Assembly: GCF_004331485.1 (NCBI RefSeq)
Contig: NZ_SJKD01000007.1
Span: 1 to 64,000 of the forward strand
Reading direction: 5' to 3'
DNA: 64,000 bases
From: Kribbella capetownensis
Lineage (GTDB): Bacteria > Actinomycetota > Actinomycetes > Propionibacteriales > Kribbellaceae
The notes under the pieces are model-generated. The model searched no databases. It saw nothing but the letters and a program-made list of their open reading frames with translations, and was not told the origin of the DNA. Below, piece by piece: positions 1 through 7,379 of this stretch. Within the stretch, counting starts at the first letter, position 1. Every line of letters begins with the position of its first letter. Both the position numbers and the translations under genes were made by a program.

Positions 1-80
1 GCAGACGCGTCAACGTCCTCCACGCCATACTCCGCACCCGCACCCCCTACGAGGCCCGCCAAAGACTCACCGCCGCTTGA
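1..80 (+). CDS. C-terminal end of a possible IS110-type transposase (partial)
   Basis: An open frame enters from the left edge and ends at TGA 78-80. The last 25 residues include the stretch VNVLHAILRTRTPYEAR, which resembles the C-terminal tail I associate with IS110-family transposases (a VLxAxLR..TPY pattern). Only the tail is visible, so the family is tentative and I cannot tell whether the element is intact. It runs convergently into the aldolase gene, ending 8 nt from that gene's stop codon, at the downstream end of the inositol operon. Confidence 0.35.
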   Translation, partial: RRVNVLHAILRTRTPYEARQRLTAA

Positions 81-88
81 CTCACACA

Positions 89-2071
89 TCAGGCTGCACC
101 TCCGTGTACCAGGGCTGCGGCGTGGTCGACGGCGTACGCGACGTTGCCGTCGGGTGGGAACAGGAGTGCGCGGCCGACGACGAGGCCGCGGACCGACGGG
201 AGGCTCATGGCCTTGCCCCAGGACGCGTACGTCTCTTCGGGCGCGACGGTCGGATCGCCGCCGAGGAGCAGCGTCGGGAGGGTGGTCGAGTCCATGACTC
301 GGTCCAGGTCGTCGACGACGGGGAGCTTGAGCCAGGTGTACGCGCTGGTGGCGCCCAGGCCGGCGGCGATGTTGACCGATTTGATCACTGAGTCGGCGTC
401 GAGCACATTGGTGACTCGGCCGTCGCGGCGGGTGGACCAGAACGGCTCGACCATCGCCATCAGCTTGTGTTCGGCGAGTTCGGTGACAGCTTTTGCGCTG
501 GCTTCGAGCGTGGCTACGGTGCCAGGATCGCCGAGGTCGATGCGGGTCAGCATCTTGCCGCCGTCGAGGCGACGGGAGGCGATGTCGGCTGCTGTCGCGT
601 ACGCGGTGAAGCGGTCGTCGAGCTCGAAGGCCGAACCCTGGAGGCCGCCGCGGTTCATCGAGCCGATGACAACCTTGCCCTCGAGTGCGCCTAGCAGGAG
701 GAGATCTTCGAGGACGTCGGGGGTTGCGAGGACGCCGTCGACGCCGGGCCTCTCGAGTGCCGTGATCAGCCGGTCGATCAGACCCGGGCGGCTGGCCATG
801 GCGAGGCGATCGTCACGTACGCCGAGGGCACCACGGGCCGGGTGGTCGGCGGCGACGATGAGCAGGCGACCATCCTCGCCGACGAGCTCGCGAGTCCGAC
901 GCCGCTGCCACGCGTCCGCAATCCGCTCAGGATGACGGACCCGAATCTCAGTCAACTCAGCCAACCGAGCCCCATACCCCTGCCCAACCCCAACCACATA
1001 CGCCGGCACCTGCGACGGCACCTGCCCCGCTAGCTGCGACGGCACCTGCTCCGACCCCTGCCACGGCTCCCGCCCAGCAGGTTGCGACGGCCCGTGCGCC
1101 GGTGCCTGAGACGGCTCCTGCCCCGGCGTTTGCTCCGATCCCTGCCATGGCTGCTCCGCTAGCTGCGACGGCACCTCCTCCGATCCCCGCAACTGCTGCC
1201 CCACTGGTTGCGACGGCAGTTGCTCCGATCCCTGCCGCTGCTGCCCCACTGGTTGCGACGGCAGTTGCTCCGACCCCTGCCACCGCTGCTGCCGCCCCGC
1301 AGGTTGCGACGGCAGTTGCTCCAACCCCTGCCACTGCTCCTGCCCCGGCGGTTGCAACGGCACCTGCTCTGATCCTGGCGACGGCGGTTGGCCTGATGGT
1401 TGCGACGATGGCTGCGCTGGTCGTTGCGGCGACGTTGGCCCGGCTGGTTGTGCCGGTGGTTGCGACGGCACTTGTGCTGCCGACTGCGAGGGCGGTTGCT
1501 CGGTTGCGAAGTCCAGGTTGGCGATTGCTGTCGTCTGGTCGTCGGCGGCGGGGGCGGGCTGGTCGGTTGGGATCGGTTGACCGGTCGGAGTCGCCGGGCG
1601 CCACGCGGAGGCGGGCGCCTCGTGTCCCACGTCTCGGCGAGGTGCATGGTGACGTGCCGGACCTTGGGGTGTGGCTGGACCCTGTGGTGTGAGGGAGCCT
1701 GCAGGCGGTGCGGCTGGATGGGATTGTGCTGAGTCAGGCCATGCCTCGACGGTCGGGTCGTCGGAGTACCCCGGTACCTGCGCGACCACGGTTGGGTCGT
1801 TGGCGCCAAGTGGTGTGGAGGGGACGGCGACTGTTGGGTCGTTGGGGCCGGATGGGTGGGTGGCCGTGGGGTCGTCGGGGCGGCGACGGCGGGGGACGGC
1901 CGGGTCATCGGGGGTGTGGGTGATGACCGTGGGGTCGTTGTCTGGGTTGGGGTTGCGGCGCGTGGGTGGGGGTTCGGGGGTGGGGGTTGGGACTGTGGGG
2001 TCGTTGTCTGGGTTGGGGCGGCGGATGGGGATGGGGCGGCGGGAGTCGGGGGTCTGGTCTGGAGGGGTCAT
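89..2071 (-). CDS. Cgl0159-type (beta/alpha)8 aldolase-like protein with a long repeat-rich N-terminal extension
   Basis: The last 295 of 660 residues (from about residue 366, YGARLAELTEIRVRHPERIA) form a TIM-barrel protein of the Cgl0159/DeoC-like type found in actinobacterial inositol clusters, where it probably cleaves the phosphorylated keto-acid made by IolC. That role is inferred from family and context. The first 365 residues are low complexity: NDPTV/DDPTV motifs recur in residues 20-110, then Gln/Pro/Ser-rich units built on GSEQ-PSQP-GQ recur to residue 360. The ATG at 2071 overlaps the iolC stop (ATGA), which supports this start and hence the extension. Cgl0159-type proteins are normally about the length of the barrel alone. 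Translation may also begin internally. Confidence 0.75.
   Translation of the reverse strand: MTPPDQTPDSRRPIPIRRPNPDNDPTVPTPTPEPPPTRRNPNPDNDPTVITHTPDDPAVPRRRRPDDPTATHPSGPNDPTVAVPSTPLGANDPTVVAQVPGYSDDPTVEAWPDSAQSHPAAPPAGSLTPQGPATPQGPARHHAPRRDVGHEAPASAWRPATPTGQPIPTDQPAPAADDQTTAIANLDFATEQPPSQSAAQVPSQPPAQPAGPTSPQRPAQPSSQPSGQPPSPGSEQVPLQPPGQEQWQGLEQLPSQPAGRQQRWQGSEQLPSQPVGQQRQGSEQLPSQPVGQQLRGSEEVPSQLAEQPWQGSEQTPGQEPSQAPAHGPSQPAGREPWQGSEQVPSQLAGQVPSQVPAYVVGVGQGYGARLAELTEIRVRHPERIADAWQRRRTRELVGEDGRLLIVAADHPARGALGVRDDRLAMASRPGLIDRLITALERPGVDGVLATPDVLEDLLLLGALEGKVVIGSMNRGGLQGSAFELDDRFTAYATAADIASRRLDGGKMLTRIDLGDPGTVATLEASAKAVTELAEHKLMAMVEPFWSTRRDGRVTNVLDADSVIKSVNIAAGLGATSAYTWLKLPVVDDLDRVMDSTTLPTLLLGGDPTVAPEETYASWGKAMSLPSVRGLVVGRALLFPPDGNVAYAVDHAAALVHGGAA
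976..1910. repeat. Degenerate tandem repeats inside the aldolase gene
   Basis: Between 1,010 and 1,400 the DNA consists of degenerate units of about 36-50 bp combining the words GGTTGCGACGGCAGTTGC and TCCGATCCCTGCC. Near 1,730-1,910 and beyond there are spaced GACGGTCGGGTCGT-like words that encode NDPTV repeats. Reading stays open on the minus strand throughout, so unit gain or loss has been kept in multiples of three. The same repeats open long spurious frames on the plus strand. Confidence 0.75.
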
Positions 2072-3009
2072 GCTTCATCACCCATGTGGGAGAGGACTTC
2101 CTTGGTGGTGGGCATGGCGGTGGAACATTCGAGGCGGGACGCGACGATGGCGCCGGCTGTGTTGGCGAAACGGATGATCTTCTCCAGAGGCCAGCCGGAC
2201 AACAGGCCGTGGCACAGCGCGCCGCCGAAGCCGTCGCCGGCGCCAAGGCCGTTGACGACCTCGACCGGGTACGGCGGTACCTCGACTCGTTCGTCCCGGG
2301 TGCGGGCCAGCGTTCCCTTGGGGCCTTGTTTGACGACGGCGAGTTCGAGACCACGGTCCAGCAACGCCTGCGCAGCCTTGTCCGGATCCGTCTCGCCGAC
2401 CGCGACCTCACACTCCTCACGGTTGCCAACAGCAACCGTGCAGTACTCCAGCGCCCGGCTGACCTGCTCGTGCGCCTCGCTCGGATCGGCCCAGAACATC
2501 GGCCGGTAGTCGAGATCCAGCACCGTGATCGGCCGGCGCCCACGAGCTTCCCAGGCAGCGAAGTGCGCCGACCGCGAGGGCTCGGCCGACAGCCCGGTCA
2601 CCGTGGACCAGTAGATCCGCGCGTCCCGGATCGCGTCGAGATCGAGCTCGGACGGGTTGATGACGAGATCCGGCGCCTTCGGGAACCGGTAGAAATACAA
2701 GGGGAAACTGTCCGGCGGGAAGATCTCGCAGAACGTGATCGGCGTCGGCAACCCGTCGACCGGCGTCACGAACCGGTCGTCGACGCCGAGTTCGAGCAGC
2801 GTCCGATGGATGAACGTGCCGAACGGATCGTTCCCGGTCCGGCTGATCACCGCCGACTTCCGCCCGTGCTTCGCCGCGGCCACCGCCACGTTCGTCGCAC
2901 TGCCACCCAGGAACTTCCCGAACGTCGTGACGTCCTCCAGGTGCGTACCGATCTGCAGCGGGTAGAGGTCCACCCCGATCCGCCCGATCGTCAGTACGTC
3001 GTCCGCCAT
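2068..3009 (-). CDS. iolC: 5-dehydro-2-deoxygluconokinase
   Basis: PfkB/ribokinase-family kinase of 313 residues that phosphorylates 2-deoxy-5-keto-gluconate in inositol catabolism. It has the N-terminal glycine pair motif GGSATNVAVAAAKHG (35-49) and the C-terminal signature NGLGAGDGFGGAL with the catalytic Asp at about 259. The start ATG at 3009 begins MADDVLTIGRIGVDLYPLQ, as expected for IolC; a longer upstream reading is not conserved in character. It lies 37 nt downstream of the iolE-like gene and overlaps the next gene by ATGA, so it sits inside the operon read from iolG. Confidence 0.92.
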   Translation of the reverse strand: MADDVLTIGRIGVDLYPLQIGTHLEDVTTFGKFLGGSATNVAVAAAKHGRKSAVISRTGNDPFGTFIHRTLLELGVDDRFVTPVDGLPTPITFCEIFPPDSFPLYFYRFPKAPDLVINPSELDLDAIRDARIYWSTVTGLSAEPSRSAHFAAWEARGRRPITVLDLDYRPMFWADPSEAHEQVSRALEYCTVAVGNREECEVAVGETDPDKAAQALLDRGLELAVVKQGPKGTLARTRDERVEVPPYPVEVVNGLGAGDGFGGALCHGLLSGWPLEKIIRFANTAGAIVASRLECSTAMPTTKEVLSHMGDEA

Positions 3010-3046
3010 CACACCGCCACCCGTTCGTCGACTGTCAACAACGTCA

Positions 3047-3928
3047 TCACACGGCCTCCGCGATCCCGCGCAGATGCGCGATGCTCGCCCGTACGTCGAC
3101 CACCGGGCCCACGTCGGCAGGCCGATCCAGGAGGATCGTGTCCTGCTCCAGCACATACCAGCCGTCGTACCCGGCCTTCTCCAGCGTGCTGACGATCGCG
3201 GTGAGGTCGATGTCGCCGGCGCCGAGCGGGCGGTACATGCCCTGCCGGACGGCGTCGGTGTAGGTGACCTCGCCGGCCTGGACCTTCGCGGCCCAGCCGG
3301 CGTCGACGTCCTTGAGGTGGGTGTGCTTGATCCGGGCGGTGTGGTCGAGGGTCAAAGCGACCGGGTCGACGCCACCGATCAACAGGTGGCCGGTGTCCAG
3401 GGTGAGGCCGATGGACGAGCCACGCAGGACCCGGTCGACGTCGTCGGTGTTCTCGACCATGGTGCCGACATGCGGGTGGATCGTGGCCAGCACCCCGCGG
3501 TCGGCGGCCAGCGCGGACAGCTTGTCCAGGTTGGCGAGCAGCGTGCCCCAACCGTCATCGTCCAGCACCGGGCGGTCGTCGTACCCCTCCTGGCCGGTCG
3601 CGGCGGCGAGGACCAGCGTGGTCGCACCGGCGGCCACGAATCCGTCGAGAGCGGCGGTGACCTCGAGAGCAGGGTCGTACGACGGGTCGTGCAGCACGAC
3701 CGGGACGAATCCGCCGACGGCCCGCAGGCCCACATCGGCCAGCGTCTTCGCCTTGTCGGCCGGTTCGTCCGGCAGGAATCCGATCGGGCCGAACTCGGTC
3801 GCGGCGAGGCCGACGGCACGCATCTCGGCCAGTACCGTCTCCGCGTCGTACTGCCAGCCCCAGCCGGGGACCTCGCAGACGCCCCACGAGATGGGGGCGC
3901 CGGCGATTCGGGCAGCGAGATCAGTCAT
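3047..3928 (-). CDS. IolE-like sugar phosphate isomerase/epimerase family protein
   Basis: AP-endonuclease-2-type TIM barrel of 293 residues, close in type to myo-inosose-2 dehydratase (IolE). The opening AGAPISWGVCEVPGWGWQ is characteristic of inosose dehydratases, and the metal-site segments TIHPHVGTMVE, LDTGHLLIGG, KHTHLKDV and a C-terminal LEQD are all present. Its expected reaction is dehydration of 2-keto-myo-inositol to the diketo intermediate. It starts 16 nt after iolG and precedes iolC, fitting pathway order. An IolH/IolI-type isomerase of the same fold is the main alternative. Confidence 0.8.
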   Translation of the reverse strand: MTDLAARIAGAPISWGVCEVPGWGWQYDAETVLAEMRAVGLAATEFGPIGFLPDEPADKAKTLADVGLRAVGGFVPVVLHDPSYDPALEVTAALDGFVAAGATTLVLAAATGQEGYDDRPVLDDDGWGTLLANLDKLSALAADRGVLATIHPHVGTMVENTDDVDRVLRGSSIGLTLDTGHLLIGGVDPVALTLDHTARIKHTHLKDVDAGWAAKVQAGEVTYTDAVRQGMYRPLGAGDIDLTAIVSTLEKAGYDGWYVLEQDTILLDRPADVGPVVDVRASIAHLRGIAEAV

Positions 3929-3944
3929 CGAGAAAGTCTCCTCT

Positions 3945-4937
3945 TCAGGGTTTCAGGGTGACGACGCGGTTTTCGTGCCGGGACTGCTCGCACGCGTCGG
4001 CGATGCGGAAGGCGGCGAGCGCGTCGCGGACAGTGCAAGGCACCTCGCGCGTGCCCGCGGCAACCTCGGTGAAGGCGGTCAACTCGGCCACGTACGCCGG
4101 CTGGAAGCGATCCATGAAGGTCAGATGCGGCTTGCCGTCCGGGAACGTGACGCCGGGCTCCGCCGAGCGCAGCGCGGTGTGCTCGTCCAGCCCGACCGCG
4201 ACCGAACCCAGACTGCCCAGGAGCTCCATCCGTACGTCGTGCCCCGCGCCGTTGTAGCGCGTGCCGCTGACCGCAACGAAGGTGCTGTCGTCCAGCGTGA
4301 GCAGCGCGGCCGCCGCGTCCACATCGCCGTACTCGCCGAAGAAGGCCTCGCCGCGGTTGGCGCCGGTCGCGTAGACGCTGACGACCTCGCGGCCGGTGAC
4401 GTACCGGATGATGTCGAAGTCGTGCACCGTGCAGTCGCGGAAGAAGCCGCCGCTCTGCGGGATGTACTCGCGGTGCGGCGGGAACGCATCGTTCGTGTTG
4501 GCGCGGATGTGGTGGATGAAACCGAGCTCACCGGACTCGACCTTGGCCCGCGCAGCCTGGTAGCCGGCGTCGAAGCGGCGCTGGAAGCCGATATGCACCG
4601 GTACGTCGGACGCCTCGACCAGCTCGACCACGCGCTGCGTCTCGGCCAGGTCGAGCGCGACCGGCTTCTCGCAGAACGTCGGGATGCCCACCGCGATCCC
4701 GGCCGCGATCAACTCAGCGTGCGCCGACGTGGCGGCGGCGATGACGAAGCCGTCCAGCCCGCTCGCCAGCAGGGCCGGCACGTCCGGGGCGAACTCCACG
4801 CCGAGGTCCTTCGCGACCACTTCGGCACGACTCGGGTCGGCGTCCGCGACGACCACCTGATCCACCGCCGGCAACCCCTTGAGCGTCGCGGCGTGGAACG
4901 CCCCGATCCGCCCCACCCCGACCAACCCGATCCGCAT
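3945..4937 (-). CDS. iolG: Inositol 2-dehydrogenase
   Basis: GFO/IDH/MocA-family NAD-dependent dehydrogenase of 330 residues. Dinucleotide-binding motif GLVGVGRIGAFHA lies at residues 4-16, the family EKP motif (FCEKP) with the active-site Lys is at about 90-92, and the catalytic-site segment RDCTVHDFDIIRY follows mid-protein. It oxidises myo-inositol to scyllo-inosose, the first pathway step. The ATG at 4937 (MRIGLVGVG) is preceded by a GAGAGGG-type ribosome site; an upstream in-frame start adds 22 residues unlike the family. It is the first gene of the operon and is divergent from the GntR regulator. Confidence 0.9.
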   Translation of the reverse strand: MRIGLVGVGRIGAFHAATLKGLPAVDQVVVADADPSRAEVVAKDLGVEFAPDVPALLASGLDGFVIAAATSAHAELIAAGIAVGIPTFCEKPVALDLAETQRVVELVEASDVPVHIGFQRRFDAGYQAARAKVESGELGFIHHIRANTNDAFPPHREYIPQSGGFFRDCTVHDFDIIRYVTGREVVSVYATGANRGEAFFGEYGDVDAAAALLTLDDSTFVAVSGTRYNGAGHDVRMELLGSLGSVAVGLDEHTALRSAEPGVTFPDGKPHLTFMDRFQPAYVAELTAFTEVAAGTREVPCTVRDALAAFRIADACEQSRHENRVVTLKP

Positions 4938-5060
4938 CCCCTGCCGCCCTCTCTCGTCGTACCCGGCCAGTGGCCAGGCGCAGTCAGTCGACGGCTCCAG
5001 CATGGTCCGGCGCCGCCCGCCCGGCCAGCTTTCCGGGCAGGCGAAGACGTGTCAATAGTT

Positions 5061-5086
5061 TGTTAGCACATTCGGACGTGCAGACA
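5061..5086. promoter_or_regulatory. Candidate GntR operator in the iol divergent region
   Basis: Imperfect inverted repeat TGTTAGCAC (5061-5069) - 8 nt - GTGCAGACA (5078-5086), matching at 7 of 9 arm positions. It lies between iolG (start 4937) and the regulator gene (start 5116), 30 nt before the regulator ATG. The half-site resembles the TTAGCAC-like boxes I associate with iol regulators. Autoregulation and control of the operon are inferences. Confidence 0.5.
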
Positions 5087-5115
5087 TACATACCTTGCTC
5101 GGGTACCATCCGGCC

Positions 5116-5853
5116 ATGGCCGCCCTGCCGATCAGCATCGATCGGACGAGCCCGGTGCCGCTCTACCACCAGCTCGCCGAGCAGCTGACCGCGGCCATCA
5201 GCGGCGGCACGCTGCGCCCCGGCGACCCGTTCGAGAACGAGATCGCGATGTCGGACCGCCTCGGCCTGTCCCGGCCGACCGTCCGCCGGGCCATCTCCGA
5301 GCTGGTGAACAAAGGCCTGCTGGTCCGCCGCCGCGGCATCGGCACCACGGTCGCGAACCAGATGGTGCACCGCAAGGCTGAGCTGACCAGCCTGTACGAC
5401 GACCTCGTCCGGGAGGGCCGGACACCGCGGACCGATGTGCTCGCACTCAGCTGCGAGGCGTACGACGACCGGGCTGCCGAGGTGCTCGGACTGCCGCCGG
5501 GCAGTCCGTTGGTGTCGATCGTGCGGCTGCGGTACGCCGGTGATCTGCCGCTCGCGATCCTGCGGAACTGGTTGCCACCAGCAATGAACGACCTGACCGT
5601 GAAGGAGCTCGAGACCGACGGCCTGTACGCCGTACTCCGGGCTCGTGGGGTCCGCCCGACCGTCGCGCGCCAGCGGATCGGCGCCCGCAACGCGACCGCC
5701 GAGGAACGCCGTACCCTGCACATGTCCAAGGCCGAGCCGCTGGTCACCATGACCCGGTCCGCGTACGACGCCGACGGGTCGCCGGTCGAGTTCGGCGACC
5801 ACTGCTACCGAGCCGACCAGTACTCCGTCGAGGTCCTCGTCTCCGACCGGTGA
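5116..5853 (+). CDS. GntR-family (HutC/UTRA) transcriptional regulator of the iol cluster
   Basis: 245 residues with an N-terminal winged helix (PLYHQLAEQLTAAISGG..., then LGLSRPTVRRAISELVNKGLLVRRRGIGTTV) and a C-terminal UTRA ligand domain (about 90-240). The start ATG at 5116 gives MAALPISIDRTSPVPLYHQ, the canonical HutC-type start; a TTG 21 nt upstream is also in frame. Divergent from iolG with a candidate operator between them, it probably represses inositol catabolism until an intermediate accumulates. Its 3' end overlaps the convergent PurO-like gene by 49 nt. Confidence 0.88.
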   Translation: MAALPISIDRTSPVPLYHQLAEQLTAAISGGTLRPGDPFENEIAMSDRLGLSRPTVRRAISELVNKGLLVRRRGIGTTVANQMVHRKAELTSLYDDLVREGRTPRTDVLALSCEAYDDRAAEVLGLPPGSPLVSIVRLRYAGDLPLAILRNWLPPAMNDLTVKELETDGLYAVLRARGVRPTVARQRIGARNATAEERRTLHMSKAEPLVTMTRSAYDADGSPVEFGDHCYRADQYSVEVLVSDR

Positions 5854-6518
5854 TCGGCACCGCTGAAGGGCGCAGCGAGCGGAACCACGAACAGGGCAAC
5901 CCGCAACGACGGGTCGAGCGCATTCCAGACACCGTCCGCGAGGTCTTGCCAGCCGCTTCCGATGCCGACGACCTCGGGGTAGCCGGAGGTGATCACATCG
6001 GCGGCAGTCCCGGCGTACGTGCTGACGTGGACGGCCGTTGCCGGCGGCAACTCCGGGACGAACAGCGACGGGTGCTCCACCAACTCTTGAGAAGCGCCGG
6101 GGACCGACCGGGCCGAGCCGACGATCAGGTCGGTCCCGTCCGTCGACGCGGTCGCGAAGATCCGCGGCGTACGGATCGGCGGGTCCGGCTCATACGCGTG
6201 GTCCCGCAGGGCCAGCTGCAGATCACGCCCGGCCGTCCGAGCCACCGCCAGCTCACTCACCTGCGTTCCGTTGCCCACGACAACCCAACCGTCCCCGCGC
6301 ACCGCCGCGGTGTAGTGCCGCAGGTCGTCGGTCGACGCACCCGACACGTCCTGCACCACGACTGAGTCGTCCGACAGCACGAGCTTCCGGCCCTGCGACG
6401 CCGCCGTACGCCCGGTCAGCCAGTACGCCGCGAACGCCACCCCCTCTCGATCCCGCCCCAGCACCAGCCCACGGCCCGGGTACTCCACCGAACCTACGAC
6501 ATCCACAAGTCCACGCAC
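5805..6518 (-). CDS. PurO-like IMP cyclohydrolase family protein
   Basis: 237 residues with the IMP cyclohydrolase (PurO) hallmark near the N-terminus: SVEYPGRGLVLGRD followed by AYWLTGRTAASQGRKL. PurO closes the purine ring of FAICAR to IMP in archaea; bacterial members are less characterised and PurH normally does this step in actinobacteria. I place the start at GTG 6518, 8 nt after a GAGG ribosome site; an ATG at 6584 would add 22 residues and approach the divergent methyltransferase. The 3' end overlaps the GntR gene tail-to-tail by 49 nt. Confidence 0.72.
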   Translation of the reverse strand: MRGLVDVVGSVEYPGRGLVLGRDREGVAFAAYWLTGRTAASQGRKLVLSDDSVVVQDVSGASTDDLRHYTAAVRGDGWVVVGNGTQVSELAVARTAGRDLQLALRDHAYEPDPPIRTPRIFATASTDGTDLIVGSARSVPGASQELVEHPSLFVPELPPATAVHVSTYAGTAADVITSGYPEVVGIGSGWQDLADGVWNALDPSLRVALFVVPLAAPFSGADHRSETRTSTEYWSAR

Positions 6519-6597
6519 GACGTCATCCTCGCATCGCAACAGTCGGGCTGCGGAAACCTCGTTGCGTGGCACGTTCGGGTACACCTACCGTGAACCG

Positions 6598-7332
6598 GTG
6601 ACTTTGGATCCGTATGGGGACGAGGAACTCGTCGAGCTGTACGACGTCGACAACCCGGCCGGGGACGACCACGACTACTTCCGCGAGGTGGCCGACACGC
6701 TCGGGGCCACCAAGGTCATCGACCTCGGCTGCGGGACAGGCCTGCTGACCAGGTCTCTGGTGAAACCCGGACGCGTCGTCATCGGAATCGACCCGAGCCC
6801 GACGATGCTGAACTTCGCGCGCCGGCAACCGGGAGCCGACGCAGTGACCTGGATCGACGGCGACGCCTCCGCGATCGCGGCCACCGGAGACGTCGAGCTG
6901 GTCGTGAGCAGCGGCAACACGATGATGCACGTCTCCGATGACGATCTCCCGTCCGCGCTCAAGTCGTGCGCGGGTGCCCTGCGGTCCGGCGGCGTCATCA
7001 CCTTCGAGAGCCGCAACCCGGCCGTGCGTGCCTGGGAGAGCTGGACGAGGCAAGCGACGTACGGCGAACGCGACACACCGGCCGGGCATCTGCGCGAATG
7101 GGTCGAGGTGACCGAGGTGGACGGCGGTCGGGTGGTGTTCGACGCGCACAACCTGTTCGACGACGGCCACGATGCCGTCTACACCACCACTGTCTACTTC
7201 CGCACCGCCGAGGAAATCACCGCTGCCCTCGAAGCCGCCGGCTTCGGCGCCGTCACCATCCAAGGCGGCTGGCACAACGAGCCCGCGACCAGAGACTCCC
7301 GCCTCCTCATCTTCCACGCCACCAAGCAATAG
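6598..7332 (+). CDS. Class I SAM-dependent methyltransferase
   Basis: 244 residues with the glycine-rich SAM motif I VIDLGCGTGLLTRSL, motif II acidic residue in VIGIDPSPTMLNFAR, and a later LVVSSGNTMMHVSDD segment. The substrate cannot be read from the sequence; the fold is that of small-molecule methyltransferases of the UbiE/methyltransf_25 type. Start GTG 6598 was chosen because an earlier in-frame ATG (6562) lacks a ribosome site and lies in the region shared with the divergent PurO-like gene; the message may be leaderless. It converges on the glutamate dehydrogenase gene across a terminator hairpin. Confidence 0.8.
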   Translation: MTLDPYGDEELVELYDVDNPAGDDHDYFREVADTLGATKVIDLGCGTGLLTRSLVKPGRVVIGIDPSPTMLNFARRQPGADAVTWIDGDASAIAATGDVELVVSSGNTMMHVSDDDLPSALKSCAGALRSGGVITFESRNPAVRAWESWTRQATYGERDTPAGHLREWVEVTEVDGGRVVFDAHNLFDDGHDAVYTTTVYFRTAEEITAALEAAGFGAVTIQGGWHNEPATRDSRLLIFHATKQ

Positions 7333-7341
7333 CCCAGCGCA

Positions 7342-7370
7342 GCTAGCCGGATGGGATCCATCCGGCTAGC
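7342..7370. terminator. Bidirectional hairpin between convergent genes
   Basis: Perfect 13-bp inverted repeat (GCTAGCCGGATGG at 7342-7354, its complement at 7358-7370) with a 3-nt loop, 9 nt after the methyltransferase stop and 9 nt before the dehydrogenase stop. There is no T-tract on either strand. Position and symmetry fit a terminator serving both genes. Confidence 0.75.
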
Positions 7371-7379
7371 CGGCGGAAC

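Noticed and set aside
1102..1692. Plus-strand Ala/Pro-rich frame over the repeats of the aldolase gene
   Set aside because: It is the complement of the repeat units; the minus-strand frame is tied to iolC by ATGA and to the conserved barrel.
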